Of a stretch of 6,573 bases of DNA, positions 1 to 6,413 are shown in pieces. The DNA comes from Spirochaetia bacterium. GTDB lineage: Bacteria > Spirochaetota > UBA4802 > UBA5550. Positions within the stretch are counted from its first letter, which is position 1. Each line of letters starts with the position of its first letter. The stretch is taken from the NCBI GenBank assembly GCA_031289575.1, contig JAITPE010000129.1, positions 1 through 6,573 of the forward strand, written 5' to 3'. Under the pieces are notes generated by a model. That model ran no database searches, had not been told where the DNA came from, and saw only the letters and a program-made list of their open reading frames with translations. The translations under genes were made by a program, and so were the position numbers.

Positions 1-654
1 AAGGGAACTCATATATATTTTTTCATCATTTTTTGCTTTTTCAAAATCGAGCATGGCCTGCGAGTAAGCGACGTTCATCTGCGTAACATCTAAGGAGGGC
101 TGCAAACCGGCATTATAAAGCATTCGCACAAGCTTCTGTTTCTCTTTGACCTTTTCGAGCAATTTTTCGCGCATGATGAAATTGTCCTTGGCCATGAGAT
201 ACTCGAAGTAGGCCTTCTTGACGCCGTAGACGACCTCTTCTTTCACCTTCTCGGATTCAATCTTGGTTACCGACACTCCGACTTGGGCGATCTCCTCGCT
301 TTTTTGTTTTTTCTTGTCGTAGAGATAGTAGTATGAGTAAAGTCCGGCGAAAATGCCTATATCGGTATCCTTTCCGGGAATGCGGGCATTCGGGTCCGAT
401 GATGAATCGGCCCTCATCCTCTCAATGGTCCTCATCTGTCCGTCAACCCTTATGCCTCTGTTTGCGCGCGCTGCTTGATAATCGGCTAAGCTCTTTTTTC
501 TCTCTTCGCCGATTTCAAGAATATCAGGATTATTCTGAAGCGCAATATCTATACATTCGTTGATGTCAACGGTTCTGGAATCCGCGTAAACAACCGTAAG
601 TGAAAAAAGAAAGATCCAGAACGCAATTATAGAAAAACGGGTTCTGCCGGGCAT
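1..654 (-). CDS. TolC/OEP-family outer membrane efflux protein, N-terminal part (runs off left edge)
   Basis: The open frame starts at an ATG at 654 and reads leftward for 218 codons with no stop, so the C-terminal half lies outside the window. Residues 1-24 form a signal peptide: basic MPGRTR, a hydrophobic core, and a VYA cleavage site before Asp25. The mature part opens with VDINECIDIALQNNPDI (residues 29-45), the usual first helix of TolC-family repeats ('eaialalenNp'). Long charged helices follow at about residues 115-215, including AYFEYLMAKDN and YNAGLQPSLDVTQMNVAYSQA, which matches the family pattern 'l...G.is..dvl.a...la.A..'. In this family the trimer forms an outer membrane channel and periplasmic tunnel for type I secretion or RND/ABC-type efflux. 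The substrate cannot be told, because no pump or adaptor gene is visible; these may lie further left. The ribosome site is weak (TTGGAT about 10 bases upstream), but the signal peptide fixes the start well. A divergent promoter candidate lies at 676-704. The family is well supported; the specific gene is not assigned. Confidence 0.85.
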   Translation of the reverse strand, partial: MPGRTRFSIIAFWIFLFSLTVVYADSRTVDINECIDIALQNNPDILEIGEERKKSLADYQAARANRGIRVDGQMRTIERMRADSSSDPNARIPGKDTDIGIFAGLYSYYYLYDKKKQKSEEIAQVGVSVTKIESEKVKEEVVYGVKKAYFEYLMAKDNFIMREKLLEKVKEKQKLVRMLYNAGLQPSLDVTQMNVAYSQAMLDFEKAKNDEKIYMSSL

Positions 655-675
655 TTAAAAATATCCAAATAAAAA

Positions 676-704
676 TATATCATATGTTTCATTCATCCTG
701 TCAA
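676..704 (-). promoter_or_regulatory. Candidate sigma-70-type promoter for the efflux protein gene
   Basis: Read on the minus strand, a perfect TTGACA -35 box (704-699) is followed after 17 bases by GATATA (681-676), a moderate match to TATAAT. The implied transcript would start near 669 and have a leader of only about 15 bases before the ATG at 654. The box and spacing are seen in the sequence. Promoter function is inferred, and the -10 box is imperfect. Confidence 0.4.
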
Positions 705-759
705 GCTGTAATAAAAAGACTTATTATTCAATCTTTTTTTCTGGATGGCACATACACAG

Positions 760-808
760 AAAATGGCGATGGAAAGCTCAAAAAAAGAGGGCTTTCTATC
801 GCCATTTT
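760..808. other. Long hairpin (20-bp stem), possible bidirectional terminator or structured RNA
   Basis: The left arm 760-779 (AAAATGGCGATGGAAAGCTC) pairs with the right arm 789-808 (GGGCTTTCTATCGCCATTTT) along all 20 positions. Eighteen pairs are Watson-Crick and two are G-U when read as plus-strand RNA (771-797 and 778-790). The loop is 9 bases, almost all A. The outer pairs are AAAA/TTTT, so on either strand the stem ends in a short U run, as in bidirectional intrinsic terminators. It sits between divergent genes, upstream of both, where a terminator for either gene is not expected. It could stop a small RNA or antisense transcripts, or be a fragment of a small inverted-repeat element. No flanking target duplication was seen. 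Confidence 0.6.
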
Positions 809-901
809 ACACCTTAAAAGAGCTATAAATTATTTTTCTACAAAATCAGCCTACTTTGATACATTTTTGTACTATAAGTTTACGCAGGCAAGCTATTATT
901 C

Positions 902-929
902 TTGACAGCTTTTGCTGTTTTTTTAACCT
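902..929 (+). promoter_or_regulatory. Candidate promoter for the aminopeptidase gene
   Basis: A perfect TTGACA (902-907) is followed after 16 bases by TAACCT (924-929), only a 3-of-6 match to TATAAT. The gene starts at 978, which would give a leader of about 40 bases. An alternative -10 box is TATATG at 934-939, with a poor -35 (TTGCTG, 912-917). This is a suggestion from box matching only. Confidence 0.25.
905..924 (+). terminator. Small T-tailed hairpin, weak terminator candidate
   Basis: ACAGC (905-909) pairs with GCTGT (914-918) around a TTTT loop, and T continues through 924. The stem is only 5 bp. The hairpin overlaps the TTGACA box proposed for the aminopeptidase promoter, so the two readings compete. 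If it is real, it would end a short transcript from inside the gap, and the aminopeptidase transcript would start downstream of it. Confidence 0.25.
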
Positions 930-977
930 TCCATATATGCGCTTTTTGGAAAACAATAACGATACTCTGGGGTTCTT

Positions 978-2438
978 ATGAAACTTACAGTAAAAAAAGA
1001 TATTAGCACACTAAAGGCAGAAGACACATACTGCATTTTTGTAACAGATGAACAGAGTCGCAGCTGGACGGACCGAATACACCCGTCCATAAACGAGGCT
1101 CTCTCATCAATAGACACCGAGGCTGTGACCGGCAAGTACGGCGAGCATTTTTTTGTGCCTCTGAAGAAAACGCCTTCGCTTCTTGTGTTCGGGCTCGGCA
1201 AAAACATTGATCTTACATCGGAGAGCATCAGAAAGCTCGGCGCCGATCTTGCCGCTTTCTGCATTTCGAAAAACATCACATCAATAAGCTTTGTCCCGCC
1301 CGCGCCGGGCAATTTTATTGAGGCCGAATGTACGCGCTTTATCGCGGAAGGAATCGTGCTGTCCAATTACAAGTTTGAGAAATTCAAAACAAAAGACAAG
1401 AAAAAACTCATAGAGAACCTCTGCGTCTACAGCAGCGATCCTCTTGCTCCCTCAATCATAAATGAAATACAAATAATATACAACAATACGGTTCTTTGCC
1501 GCGACTTGATAAACGACGCGTCGTACAACAGTACGCCCGAGGGCATCGCCGCCGCGGCAAAATCGCTTGCGTCAAATAAAAACATAAAGTGTCAGATTCT
1601 CGGCAAAAAGCAGATTGAGGAACTCAAGCTGGGGCTTCTTCTCGCCGTAAATCAGGGAAGCGCGCGGCCTCCGCAGTTGGTTGTTCTCTCGTATAAAGGC
1701 GCGCCCTCCGACAAGAGTTCCATCGCGCTTGTGGGCAAGGGACTCACATTTGATTCGGGCGGCATGAACCTGAAGACGAGCGGACACATTGAGGACATGC
1801 GGATGGATATGGCCGGAGCCGCCACCGTGATGTACGCCTTTAAAAGCGCTGTTGAACTCAATATAAAGAAGAACATCTACGCGGTCATGCCGCTTACAGA
1901 AAACATGATAAGCAACACCGCCTACCGTCCGGGCGATGTCTTTACGGCTTACAACGGACTGACTGTCGAAATAGGAAATACCGACGCCGAGGGGCGCCTC
2001 ATACTCGCCGATGCCCTCGCCTATACTGTGGACAAGATTAAGCCCTCCTGCATTATAGACATGGCAACCCTTACCGGAGCCTGCGTGGTAACATTCGGCG
2101 AAACAGTTGCCGGACTAATATCAACCGACGAGGAGCTTACCGAAAAGCTGCGCAAATCGGCCGACAGAACAGGGGAAAGGCTGTGGCCGCTTCCGCTGTA
2201 CAGCGACTACGAAGAGAACATGAAATCAAAAATAGCGGATCTCTGCAACACGGCGTCCGAAAAAAATTCCGGAACAATACACGGCGCCGCGTTTCTAAAA
2301 AATTTTGTCGGAAATATACCGTGGGCGCATATTGATATTGCGGGTACGGCATGGAACACAAAGGCAAGGGGATACAGGCCCGAGAACGCCACGGCGTTTG
2401 GAATCCGTCTTATTGTTGACTTTCTATCGGCTTTGTAA
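978..2438 (+). CDS. pepA: Leucyl aminopeptidase, M17 family (cytosol aminopeptidase)
   Basis: This 486-residue protein is close to the usual family length (E. coli PepA has 503). M17 enzymes are cytoplasmic, usually hexameric, di-metal exopeptidases that remove N-terminal residues, often Leu, from peptides. The C-terminal catalytic domain (about residues 165-486) has all signatures: VGKGLTFDSGG (252-262), MRMDMAGAA (274-282), NTDAEGR (334-340), DMATLTGACV (361-370) and WAHIDIAGTAW (449-459). The expected metal ligands are Lys254, Asp259, Asp277, Asp336 and Glu338, and the catalytic pair is Lys266 and Arg340. Each sits exactly 16 residues before its E. coli counterpart. The N-terminal regulatory domain (about 1-160) is divergent, as is usual. 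The start at 978 has a GGGG Shine-Dalgarno-like stretch at 969-972, and the protein aligns from its first strand. No signal peptide is present. The PHP-glycosyltransferase gene follows 88 bases downstream on the same strand. Some PepA proteins also bind DNA; nothing here tests that. Confidence 0.97.
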   Translation: MKLTVKKDISTLKAEDTYCIFVTDEQSRSWTDRIHPSINEALSSIDTEAVTGKYGEHFFVPLKKTPSLLVFGLGKNIDLTSESIRKLGADLAAFCISKNITSISFVPPAPGNFIEAECTRFIAEGIVLSNYKFEKFKTKDKKKLIENLCVYSSDPLAPSIINEIQIIYNNTVLCRDLINDASYNSTPEGIAAAAKSLASNKNIKCQILGKKQIEELKLGLLLAVNQGSARPPQLVVLSYKGAPSDKSSIALVGKGLTFDSGGMNLKTSGHIEDMRMDMAGAATVMYAFKSAVELNIKKNIYAVMPLTENMISNTAYRPGDVFTAYNGLTVEIGNTDAEGRLILADALAYTVDKIKPSCIIDMATLTGACVVTFGETVAGLISTDEELTEKLRKSADRTGERLWPLPLYSDYEENMKSKIADLCNTASEKNSGTIHGAAFLKNFVGNIPWAHIDIAGTAWNTKARGYRPENATAFGIRLIVDFLSAL

Positions 2439-2463
2439 GCTCCTTGTCTTTCGGGTTTTTTTT

Positions 2464-2483
2464 GGTTTTTTTGTAAACCTTTT
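2464..2483 (+). terminator. Weak hairpin with T run after the aminopeptidase gene
   Basis: GGTTT (2464-2468) can pair with AAACC (2475-2479) around a 6-base loop, followed by TTTT. It lies in a strongly T-rich stretch that begins about 20 bases after the aminopeptidase stop codon. The stem has only two G-C pairs, so it would be a poor intrinsic terminator. Partial read-through into the next gene is likely. Confidence 0.25.
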
Positions 2484-2514
2484 CCCGCGGGCGGACTATA
2501 TTTAAGTGACGCCC

Positions 2515-2529
2515 AAGGAGCATTTTATG
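2515..2529 (+). promoter_or_regulatory. Ribosome binding site fixing the PHP-GT4 start at ATG 2527
   Basis: AAGGAG at 2515-2520 stands 6 bases before ATG 2527. An in-frame GTG at 2506 would add seven residues but would place this AAGGAG inside the gene, and it has no ribosome site of its own. The PHP domain also begins directly after ATG 2527 (MKKIDLHVHS). A possible -10 box, TATATT at 2497-2502, would put the RNA start at or just after the GTG, which also favours the ATG. Confidence 0.85.
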
Positions 2530-4926
2530 AAAAAAATAGATCTTCATGTTCACAGTAAATACTCCAGCGATTCACAGAATCCTGTCATAGCGGCTCTCGG
2601 CTCGCGGGAGTCCTATGTTGAACCGGAAGAAATTTTTGAGATAGCCTTAAAGCGCGGTATGGATTATGTTACCATCACCGATCACGATACAATAGACGGA
2701 TGCTTAGTAATCAAGAATCTTCACCCGGACAAGGTAATCATGGGTGTTGAGTCTACTGTTTTTTTCCCAGAAGACGGCTGCCCAGTGCATATACTTGTGT
2801 ACGGACTTGACAAGCGCCAGTTTGAAATCATAGAAAAGCTGCGGCACAATATCTACGATTTCCGGAACTATCTTCAGACAACAAAACTGGCTCATTCGGT
2901 AGCCCACACCACCTACAGGCTGAGCGATAAATTTTCCATAGCGCATGTGGAAAAACTCTTCGCGCTTTTTGATGTCTTCGAGATCATAAACGGGAACCGC
3001 AGCGAGGCCGACAACCGCAGGTTTGCGGACATCGTAGAATCCCTTACGCCCGGGGGCATGTACAATTTATCAAACAGGCATAACATTACGCCGTACGGCT
3101 CCAAACCGTGGGTCAAGGGATTAACGGGCGGAACAGATGACCACTCGGGCCTTTTTGTGGGCACAACATGGACTAATATCAACGCGGCCGCGATCAATAA
3201 TATTATCCCTGCCATACGCTGCAAGCTTACAAGCGCGGACGGCGGAAGCAGAACCAACAAGGGCTTCGCCTTTGAGATATTCAAGATCACTATGGATAAC
3301 TTTGCCGAAAAGGGCGGCAACCCCGGCGAACTTGTTACGCAAATAGCCGCGCATGTACTTGAGAATAAAAAAATGGGCCTAATCAACCGCTACAAAATAT
3401 ACATGCTTAAAAAATCAAAAATCAGGCTGTACCGCCTTCTCGCGAATATTATAACCGAGGCCGACAAGCACTATGACAGTGTTGATGACAAAATGAATAA
3501 TCTCTACAATCACATTGTCACATTGTCTGATGAAATAACAAGAGACTTTGTGAACGCGGTCTTCAACAGTTTCTCGGCCGGAAACCTGAGCGCCACACTT
3601 AAGGCCATACCAAGAACATTTGCAAGCGGCCTCATATACATTCCGGCGCTCTTCGCGCTGAAGTATATGAATAAAGACTTGGACTTCCAACAGGATCTTG
3701 TTAACCATTTTATCAAAAAAAATCAGGTGCAAAAAAGAAAAAAGAAAATTCTCTGGTTTACCGATACGATTGCCGACATGAACGGCGTGGCCGTCACGCT
3801 TCAGAATATCGGCTGGATCGCAAACAAGCGCGGAGACGACCTGCACATTGTATCATCTGTAACAGACGAAGAGATGACTCCGCTTCTTCCGCCAGGCCTT
3901 ATAAATCTTCCGCCGCTTGTTACATTCAAACTGCCCTATTACGAAAAGCTGACGGTCAAGGTTCCTTCTGTTTTGAGCATGCTTGAGAATCTTGAACCGC
4001 TGCGGCCCGATGAGGTTTTCATAAGCTCTCCAAGCACTGTGGGACTCTACGGGCTTCTCTATTCGAAGGTCTTTGGAATAAAATGCACTACGGTTTATCA
4101 TACGGATTTTACAATGCAGGCAAAGAACATCATCAACTCAAATACGCCGCTTTTAAAGGTAATCGAAAAATACACAAAGTGGTTTCATGAAGCGTCTGAC
4201 CGGATTTTGGTTCCCACCGCGGAATACATCGACATTCTTATGCGCAGAGGATTTGACACAAAGAAGATGGATATTTTCCACAGGGGAATCGACACCGTTC
4301 TTTTCCAGCCGCACAGCAGCGCGGCCGGTTACATTAAAACAAAGTACAGGGTGATCGGAGACATCAATCTCCTTTACGCCGGAAGAATATCCGAAGACAA
4401 GAACATCAACTTTCTCATTGAGGCTGTCTCGCCGCTGTTTGATGACCCCGAACTCAAGATCAACCTGCTCTTAGCCGGAGACGGGCCGTATCTCAAAACT
4501 CTAAAAGAAAAATACGCCCGCAGCAGAAACATATACTTTCTGGGGCAGATTCCAAACCGCGAGCTGCCGCTCGTATACTCGGGCTGCGAAATGCTGCTCT
4601 TTCCAAGCGAGACCGATACATTCGGCATGGTGGTACTTGAGGCGCAGGCCTGCGGCAGGCCCGCGCTCGTATCCGATATAGGCGGCCCCAAGAACATTGT
4701 TGTTGACAATGAAACCGGATACGTGCTGAGCACGCAAGACCCGCAGATCTGGACAAATAAACTGACCGAATTGGTCGGCCTTATAAAAAGCAACAGCGGG
4801 CGCTACAGCGAACTGTGCGAAAAGTCACGCTCACATGTAATAAAGGAATTCGATGTCCATAGAATACTCGAAAACTATGTCGGCCCGGATGAGGACGAGG
4901 AGCAAAAGCTCAAGAGCGCGGGCTGA
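2527..4926 (+). CDS. PHP-domain phosphoesterase fused to GT4-family glycosyltransferase
   Basis: This is a 799-residue, apparently cytosolic two-enzyme fusion. Residues 1 to about 210 are a PHP metal-dependent phosphoesterase domain: DLHVHS (5-10), Asp15, TDHDTIDG (51-58), GVES (73-76), His88, a His123/His127 region where the family usually has 'AHP', and GGTDDHSG (201-208). The metal-binding His and Asp residues are present, so the domain looks active. Residues about 211-400 are mostly helical and unrecognised, with a hydrophobic stretch at 365-380. Residues about 405-785 are a GT-B fold glycosyltransferase of family GT4: NGV (419-421), YHTDF (524-528), HRGID (585-589), AGRISEDKN (618-626), AGDGP (650-654), and SETDTFGMVVLEAQACG (694-710), the nucleotide-sugar site. 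GT4 enzymes move a sugar from a nucleotide-sugar donor to a lipid or glycan. The TDTFG form recalls mannosyl- and glucosyltransferases that make glycolipids, but donor and acceptor cannot be told. The gene converges on the next gene with only 29 bases between, and no clear terminator is visible. The fusion is read directly in one uninterrupted frame. Confidence 0.93.
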   Translation: MKKIDLHVHSKYSSDSQNPVIAALGSRESYVEPEEIFEIALKRGMDYVTITDHDTIDGCLVIKNLHPDKVIMGVESTVFFPEDGCPVHILVYGLDKRQFEIIEKLRHNIYDFRNYLQTTKLAHSVAHTTYRLSDKFSIAHVEKLFALFDVFEIINGNRSEADNRRFADIVESLTPGGMYNLSNRHNITPYGSKPWVKGLTGGTDDHSGLFVGTTWTNINAAAINNIIPAIRCKLTSADGGSRTNKGFAFEIFKITMDNFAEKGGNPGELVTQIAAHVLENKKMGLINRYKIYMLKKSKIRLYRLLANIITEADKHYDSVDDKMNNLYNHIVTLSDEITRDFVNAVFNSFSAGNLSATLKAIPRTFASGLIYIPALFALKYMNKDLDFQQDLVNHFIKKNQVQKRKKKILWFTDTIADMNGVAVTLQNIGWIANKRGDDLHIVSSVTDEEMTPLLPPGLINLPPLVTFKLPYYEKLTVKVPSVLSMLENLEPLRPDEVFISSPSTVGLYGLLYSKVFGIKCTTVYHTDFTMQAKNIINSNTPLLKVIEKYTKWFHEASDRILVPTAEYIDILMRRGFDTKKMDIFHRGIDTVLFQPHSSAAGYIKTKYRVIGDINLLYAGRISEDKNINFLIEAVSPLFDDPELKINLLLAGDGPYLKTLKEKYARSRNIYFLGQIPNRELPLVYSGCEMLLFPSETDTFGMVVLEAQACGRPALVSDIGGPKNIVVDNETGYVLSTQDPQIWTNKLTELVGLIKSNSGRYSELCEKSRSHVIKEFDVHRILENYVGPDEDEEQKLKSAG

Positions 4927-4955
4927 ATAATTAAGGCTGCGGGGTAAACACCAGG

Positions 4956-6413
4956 CTATTTTTTTACAATCTTTCCTATAATGATACCGGCAATAGCCAT
5001 GGCCGAGAATATTCCGGCAAGCGGAAGAAAAAGCAGCATGGATGCCGCCGGCATAACATTAATCAAATATGCCGCGGCATAAACATTAATGTTTTTCAAG
5101 AGATGCGGAAGCGCGCCGCTTAAAGCCAGAACAATGACGGCTGCGCAGGCGGCAACAATGAAAAGCGATGGAAAGAGCAATACGGCGCGTATGCGCCTCA
5201 TCTTTTTTTTGAAAGGAGCCGGATAAATAAGCATCAGCAAAAGAAACGCCCCTGCAGAGGCCGGGAGCGCAGCCTTGAACAGGCTGCGCATAGACGCCAC
5301 ACGCATGACATCGTCTAACTTGTAGGCGGAACTGCCGGAAAGTACAACCGGGTTCATGTAGATTCTTCCATTTCTTATGGAGAGTCCCTTGTCTTTAAGG
5401 TACCATCTGGTGAACCACTCGGCCATGCCTGTATCGGAAAATCTGAAAATGTTGATCAGCTCATTTTTGCTGCGCAGGCCTTTTTTATTCTGTATAATGC
5501 CGGTGAAAACCTCGCTCAGCAAGTGACGCTTTCTGTTTATGCCCAAGCTGTTGTCGTCAACTATAAGGCTCAGGTAGAACTCGGGGAGAAGTATTTTGAG
5601 CTCGCCTATTCCGGCGCTGTTGTTTCCGGCCTCGGCCGATTCATAGAAGACACTGCCGTTTTTTAGCTGTTCGTCTCTTGATGTCAAAAAAGAAATGAAC
5701 TCATCAATTTCATTTTTTATGCTTCCGTCAATCAGTTTGTCGTTAAGAACCTCTGTAAGTTCAGGGGTGATCAGTTCAATGTCGGCGATGATTCTTCCGC
5801 TTGCGGTATTCTTTTCGGAGCCGGCCATCTTCTGGGCCTTCTTTTCTTTTTTCTCAAATTCGCTCCGCGCCTCATCAAGTTCATCCTCGGCGTCATCAAG
5901 CAGATCATCGGCCTTGCCTATGAGTTTCTTGTTCTCGGAGCGGTATTTTTTTATACCGCTGATCTGTGAATCTAAGCGCTTCAGTTCCTCCTTGCGGTAC
6001 TCGCCAAACTCATCCTTGCTGTTGAACAGATGCGACACATTTTTCCATGACAAATCAGACATCTCGTCGCGTTCCTGCTTTAGCTTGTTGTACTCTTCGG
6101 TTTTGTTAAGCCTGTCAAAATCGGACTTGCGCGCCTCGTAGTTTCCGCGTTTCTGCTCAAAATCATACTTAGCCGATTCGAGGTGCAGTTCGTGTTCGAT
6201 ATCGTTCGTTATCTTTGCGTCAAGCTGCCTGTTTCTGGTCTCAATGAATGTGGAGAGAAGGCCGGCCTTTTTTAAAACGCCGGTATAGAATGAGCTGTTT
6301 GTCAAAACGCCGTACAAGACCGCGGCCGCAACGCAAAGCGGCACAGCAAAAAATGATATGGCTGTAATCAGCCCGAGAACGCGGCCGCGCTTTGGTGTTT
6401 TTTCATTGTTCAT
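4956..6413 (-). CDS. Unrecognised membrane protein with long coiled coil, 4 predicted membrane segments
   Basis: I do not recognise this 485-residue protein. A basic N-terminus (TPKRGR) leads into membrane segment 1 (about 12-36). A hydrophilic region of roughly 340 residues follows. Within it, about 60-205 is very rich in Lys, Glu, Asp and Arg with coiled-coil spacing, acidic around 168-190; about 206-370 looks globular and mixed. Three more hydrophobic segments lie at about 378-398, 409-432 and 454-481, and the end is basic (GKIVKK). The positive-inside rule (KRGR, then FKKKMRRIR between segments 2 and 3, then the C-terminal lysines) puts both ends and that loop in the cytoplasm, and the coiled coil outside the inner membrane. 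The start at 6413 is chosen because GGAGG lies 5 bases before it; a longer frame to 6515 would run through hisI. The first 11 bases overlap the end of hisI, so translation is probably coupled. An anchoring, scaffold or envelope role is possible but not shown. Confidence 0.85.
   Translation of the reverse strand: MNNEKTPKRGRVLGLITAISFFAVPLCVAAAVLYGVLTNSSFYTGVLKKAGLLSTFIETRNRQLDAKITNDIEHELHLESAKYDFEQKRGNYEARKSDFDRLNKTEEYNKLKQERDEMSDLSWKNVSHLFNSKDEFGEYRKEELKRLDSQISGIKKYRSENKKLIGKADDLLDDAEDELDEARSEFEKKEKKAQKMAGSEKNTASGRIIADIELITPELTEVLNDKLIDGSIKNEIDEFISFLTSRDEQLKNGSVFYESAEAGNNSAGIGELKILLPEFYLSLIVDDNSLGINRKRHLLSEVFTGIIQNKKGLRSKNELINIFRFSDTGMAEWFTRWYLKDKGLSIRNGRIYMNPVVLSGSSAYKLDDVMRVASMRSLFKAALPASAGAFLLLMLIYPAPFKKKMRRIRAVLLFPSLFIVAACAAVIVLALSGALPHLLKNINVYAAAYLINVMPAASMLLFLPLAGIFSAMAIAGIIIGKIVKK

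Larger units (their letters stand above)
655..977. other. AT-rich intergenic region between divergent genes
   Basis: This 323-base gap separates the leftward efflux gene from the rightward aminopeptidase gene. It is clearly richer in A and T than its flanks. Visible contents are a TTGACA box facing each way (minus strand 704-699, plus strand 902-907), a weak AT-only hairpin (TAATAA/TTATTA, 709-726), a strong 20-bp hairpin (760-808) and a small T-tailed hairpin (905-924). I see no convincing protein-coding gene in it. The one longer frame (684-905) has no ribosome site and an implausible composition. Confidence 0.7.

Noticed and set aside
746..760. TGGCAC resembling the first half of a sigma-54 promoter
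   Set aside because: There is no TTGC-type second half at the required spacing.
684..905. A 73-codon plus-strand frame in the divergent gap that ends just before the small T-tailed hairpin
   Set aside because: There is no ribosome binding site before its ATG, which lies within the proposed promoter of the efflux gene. The 20-bp hairpin falls inside it, and the translation resembles no protein. The closeness of its stop to the hairpin seems accidental.
923..1366. A 147-codon minus-strand frame over the start of the aminopeptidase gene
   Set aside because: It is a shadow of the well-supported aminopeptidase coding strand and shows no recognisable domain.
2484..2491. CCCGCGGG palindrome before the PHP-GT4 gene
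   Set aside because: Eight bases is too short to claim as an operator, and no second copy was seen.
2506..2526. GTG start seven codons upstream of the PHP domain
   Set aside because: It would bury the AAGGAG ribosome site inside the gene, has none of its own, and adds residues before the canonical PHP beginning.
5695..6141. A serine-rich 148-codon plus-strand frame
   Set aside because: It is the antisense of the Lys/Glu/Asp-rich coiled coil, where complementary codons give runs of Ser, Phe and Leu. It has no independent ribosome site.
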